DNA from: Wolfiporia cocos
Taxonomy: Eukaryota; Basidiomycota; Agaricomycetes; Polyporales; Phaeolaceae
NCBI GenBank assembly: GCA_029448655.1
Contig: JACCLO010000003.1
Coordinates: forward strand, 868,001-932,000
Reading direction: 5' to 3'
DNA length: 64,000 nucleotides
Below the pieces are notes generated by a model that searched no databases, had not been told where the DNA came from, and saw nothing but the letters and a program-made list of their open reading frames with translations. Below, piece after piece: positions 61,101-64,000 of this stretch (its first letter is position 1; each line of letters opens with the position of its first letter). The translations under genes and the position numbers were made by a program.

Positions 61101-63280
61101 CCAACGGCTGAACATGTAGCCGCCGCCAGTAAAGACCATGGAAGCCGACCAACCCCGGCATGACGCCACTCCCCAGTACCTAAGCCAGAATACGGCAGTG
61201 GTGACAGGGACCGCCACTCATGTCCGGTTACGCAACCACGGGACTGCACCATCGTCCCTCAACCCGAATCAACCTCGTACGCGGGCCAAACAGCGCCCTT
61301 ACAACCCTTCGGGCCATCAACGCCCCCCACACTCATTCGGCGATTCCGGCCGTAAAATGGATCGGGCAGCTGGACAGCCCATGTACCAACCCCCAGTAGA
61401 CTCAGATGGCCAGAAAAGAACCAACGCAGTGACCTCCCGGTAAACCAGACCGGGCACAGCTAAGTACTTTCCTTTAATAAGACACTATGAGGAACTCGAA
61501 AAGGGAACCAGAGGGAACCGGCAATATGCCGCCTCTTGGTGTAAATATAACTGTACAATATGTAGATGTGCGAACTCCACAAAGAGCGCACAATGGACTT
61601 ATAACCCCGGGGCAACTCAAACCCCTGTACCATTATCCTTGTGCTCGCAGAGGACCAGCGGGCCAGAACGAAACCCAAGGACCTCTGCGGACATAAGTAT
61701 ATCCTATAACCACCGGACAATACAGTCCTAATACCGAGACGAGTAATACCTCGGATGTAACATCAGTGCAAACGCCTATGAACCCAATACAGGGCATAGA
61801 AGCGTACTTACGACCCATACAACCGAGATGAGACATCCCTCGGAAGTATACGATTAAGCACGGGAACCTACGGGCCCGTTGCAACGACTCAATCTCTAGA
61901 AACACCGGGGAAACCCTACTAGAGATACGAATAAAACTATACCCGAGCACGAGCAAACTCACAGGGGGATAGCGCCCCTTAAATCGCTAACCACTCGTTT
62001 ATATTTATAAAATAGAATAACGAACCACCAAGGATGCAGGGAAACATACGCACCTTGAACGAACACGGAAGGATCCAAGTACCTAGAAATCGGACCAGAG
62101 CTCGCGTCCACGCCACGCCACCCTTCAGTACCGAAACCTTTGGGAACACGAGTCACGAACGACTCCCAGTACCATAACCTCGGGAACCAAGGCCGCTGAA
62201 GCGCCCTCAGACCAAGCACGAAGGGAAAGAAAGTAAAGGGAAAAATAAGTAGAAGTAGAAGGAAACGACAAGCCGAGGACAGCTTGAATCTAGGGGGGGG
62301 GAAATCGATTATTTCGGGTCAATTTAACGAAAATCACCCTTTCTGGACATCGACAACGAACCCTTGCCTCACCAAAGACACGGTGAAGGGCTACCACTAT
62401 GCGGCATTTGGCAAACCAGGCCATCACGCGCACACGTACTTAGGCAGTAGACAACGGTGCAATAAGCAAAAGGCACACCTTTACTATACGAACCCGGGGA
62501 GAACAAACCAGACACCCCACTTCCAACGAATATTACGATACGATACGACCCTTATGATACAAACACACGCCGACGAATTGAAGGCGAACAAAAAAGAAAC
62601 AAAAAAACATACAAAATATAAAAAGAAACAAAAACATATACATAAAATAAAAAAAAGACACACATCACAGTAACGAAACCATATACCAAAGCAAAGGAAC
62701 CACATCCCCCCTACTATACAGATAGGATACACACGGATAGGAACCAGGACTTATTACTTACATTCATTTTACACCTACGGTAGACGAGACATCCCTACCA
62801 CGAACCGCGGAAAGACAACAGGTAACAGGTCGGACGAACAGGACATACGGACACACGGAGCTAGTCAAACGCTCCAGGGAAAGATACTTGCAAGCGGGTT
62901 GTGTAGAAAAGACACGCGGACATACCATACACGCACTACACTACAACCCACTGTCGAAACCAGGGAACACGTAAGACAAAGAGCAAGGACGTCTACAGGA
63001 CCCAAGGACCCGCGCGTCCAAGGTGACCCAACGGTAGACAGAGCTCAGAGTCGAACAATCTGGTCAGACAGCACCAGAAGGACATGCGGGCATAGGACCA
63101 CTGAAGTAGAAAAGCTATACACTAGCACTTCAGACATCACTGGTCACGCCTACAAGTAGACTAGAAAACACGCGGGCACTAGAACGTCGAGACCAGACCG
63201 ATAGTACATCACGCCCGGTGCAGACAAGCACAGTCGAACCACGTCCAAGGAACTTGCAAGGAAACTCGGGGACGAGTTGC

Positions 63281-63295
63281 TAAAAGAGGGGGTAC
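63281..63295 (+). promoter_or_regulatory. Polypurine tract of the LARD
   Basis: TAAAAGAGGGGGTAC directly before the 3' LTR; the core AAGAGGGGGTAC equals the Gypsy tract. Confidence 0.8.
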
Positions 63296-64000
63296 TGTCA
63301 CAAGCCAATTTCAAAGCCTAGTAGAACACGCTAGCTTGGCACCCCACTCACGCCATACGCACACTACAGCACTCTATCCGAGCCCAGCTGAAACCCCACG
63401 GCAATGCTAGTAGAAGCCCTCCGCTATACAGGACACTACGGGCACTAGCAGGCCACCAGCAGTCTAACCCTAAACTCAGTCCAAGTCCCGGCAGCAAGAA
63501 CCATACGCTGCCTAGTCCCTAAACCCCGGAGTCACGAGCCGACCCCTAGAGCCCAACAGGCTACAATAGCACGACGGTACGCCTTATACAGACCCAGGCT
63601 AAACCGCCACCGTACACTACGCTATACGACGACTAGGGGCACGGTCTACGCTCGCACGTGACCCAGAACACTAAACCTGATGCCTCGCGTCCCTACCGCA
63701 TGGACACTCGCCGTTACTGGCATAGACATTATACTATACCCCATACGCACCCCGACCTACGAGTACAACAGGCAGGGATAATAACCCCAGGCTCTGCACG
63801 ACTGAGAACCCTACCAGTCACAGAGCGCTACACCCCGATCGTGGCAGACCACGCCCGATCACGGACTTAGAACCCCGCCATTACTGGCACACCTACGATC
63901 GACGAGAACCACCGATCGAACCCGACAGATTGGCTACTCCTTAGATCCGCCCCTTGTACGCTACGTCGCCATGGACATTCTCGCGTACCCCAGCGCTCCG
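63296..64000 (+). repeat. 3' LTR of the LARD (partial)
   Basis: Matches 56386-57090 base for base as far as I compared. Its remaining 230 bases lie beyond the window. Confidence 0.92.

Larger units (their letters stand above)
56386..64000 (+). mobile_element. Large non-coding LTR retrotransposon (LARD); 3' LTR runs past window end
   Basis: 5' LTR 56386-57320 (935 bp), internal region 57321-63295, and a 3' LTR from 63296 of which 705 bp are visible. Internal ORFs are all short and unrecognisable; no reverse transcriptase or Gag motif was found. The first 800 bases of the internal region are clearly related to the leader of the Gypsy element. The rest, from about 58130, is A/C-rich on this strand and unlike it. 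The total would be about 7.85 kb. Confidence 0.88.

Noticed and set aside
58125..63295. Short ORFs in the LARD interior (for example 201 codons at 60427-61032)
   Set aside because: No domain resemblance, biased composition, and not flanked by plausible exons.

Overview
The window reads as genomic DNA of an agaricomycete (Basidiomycota). Protein-coding genes are cut by many 45-60 bp GT-AG introns. The families seen (FAD phenol-hydroxylase paralogues, a DUF6533 membrane protein, a DUF6570-like Helitron helicase, chromovirus-type Gypsy elements) are typical of mushroom-forming fungi. No bacterial features, operons or CRISPR arrays are present. I built gene models by hand from splice sites and reading-frame phase, so exon positions are predictions, but in the intact genes every exon sum closes in frame.

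Layout. 1-2033: 5' part of a phenol hydroxylase-like gene (minus strand; its 3' end lies beyond the window). 2577-5000: an M20 peptidase/amidohydrolase relic and a second fragment of its 5' end. 6880-22726: a tandemly duplicated 1.35 kb unit. Its first copy was hit by a solo Gypsy LTR, which was then split by a 12.3 kb Helitron; a further solo LTR lies 20 bp to the right. The second copy keeps the empty site. The Helitron carries three intact genes: a 1,906-residue Rep-helicase, a divergent 366-residue protein of unknown function, and a 910-residue RanBP2-zinc-finger, nucleoporin-like protein. 23032-24665: a DnaJ X-domain gene that has lost its J domain. 25016-27441: a complete 13-exon paralogue of the first phenol hydroxylase (604 residues). 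27442-32408: GC-rich sequence without a recognisable gene.

32409-64000 is a transposon graveyard. It holds a 1,000 bp deleted hAT element, several solo LTRs with perfect 5 bp target-site duplications, a gag-only Copia element with two LTRs nested inside it, and a complete young Gypsy element (40949-49142) with an in-frame dUTPase domain. It also holds two tRNA-headed SINE-like repeats and a large non-coding LTR element (56386 to the window end) that interrupts a DUF6533 gene.

The most interesting system is the Gypsy element and its non-coding partner. They share a 5' leader, a polypurine tract and a covarying leader hairpin. In both, the primer-binding site is complementary over 11 bases to the predicted 5' end of the element's own transcript, which is the Tf1-type self-priming arrangement. 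This suggests an autonomous/non-autonomous pair replicating through one machinery.
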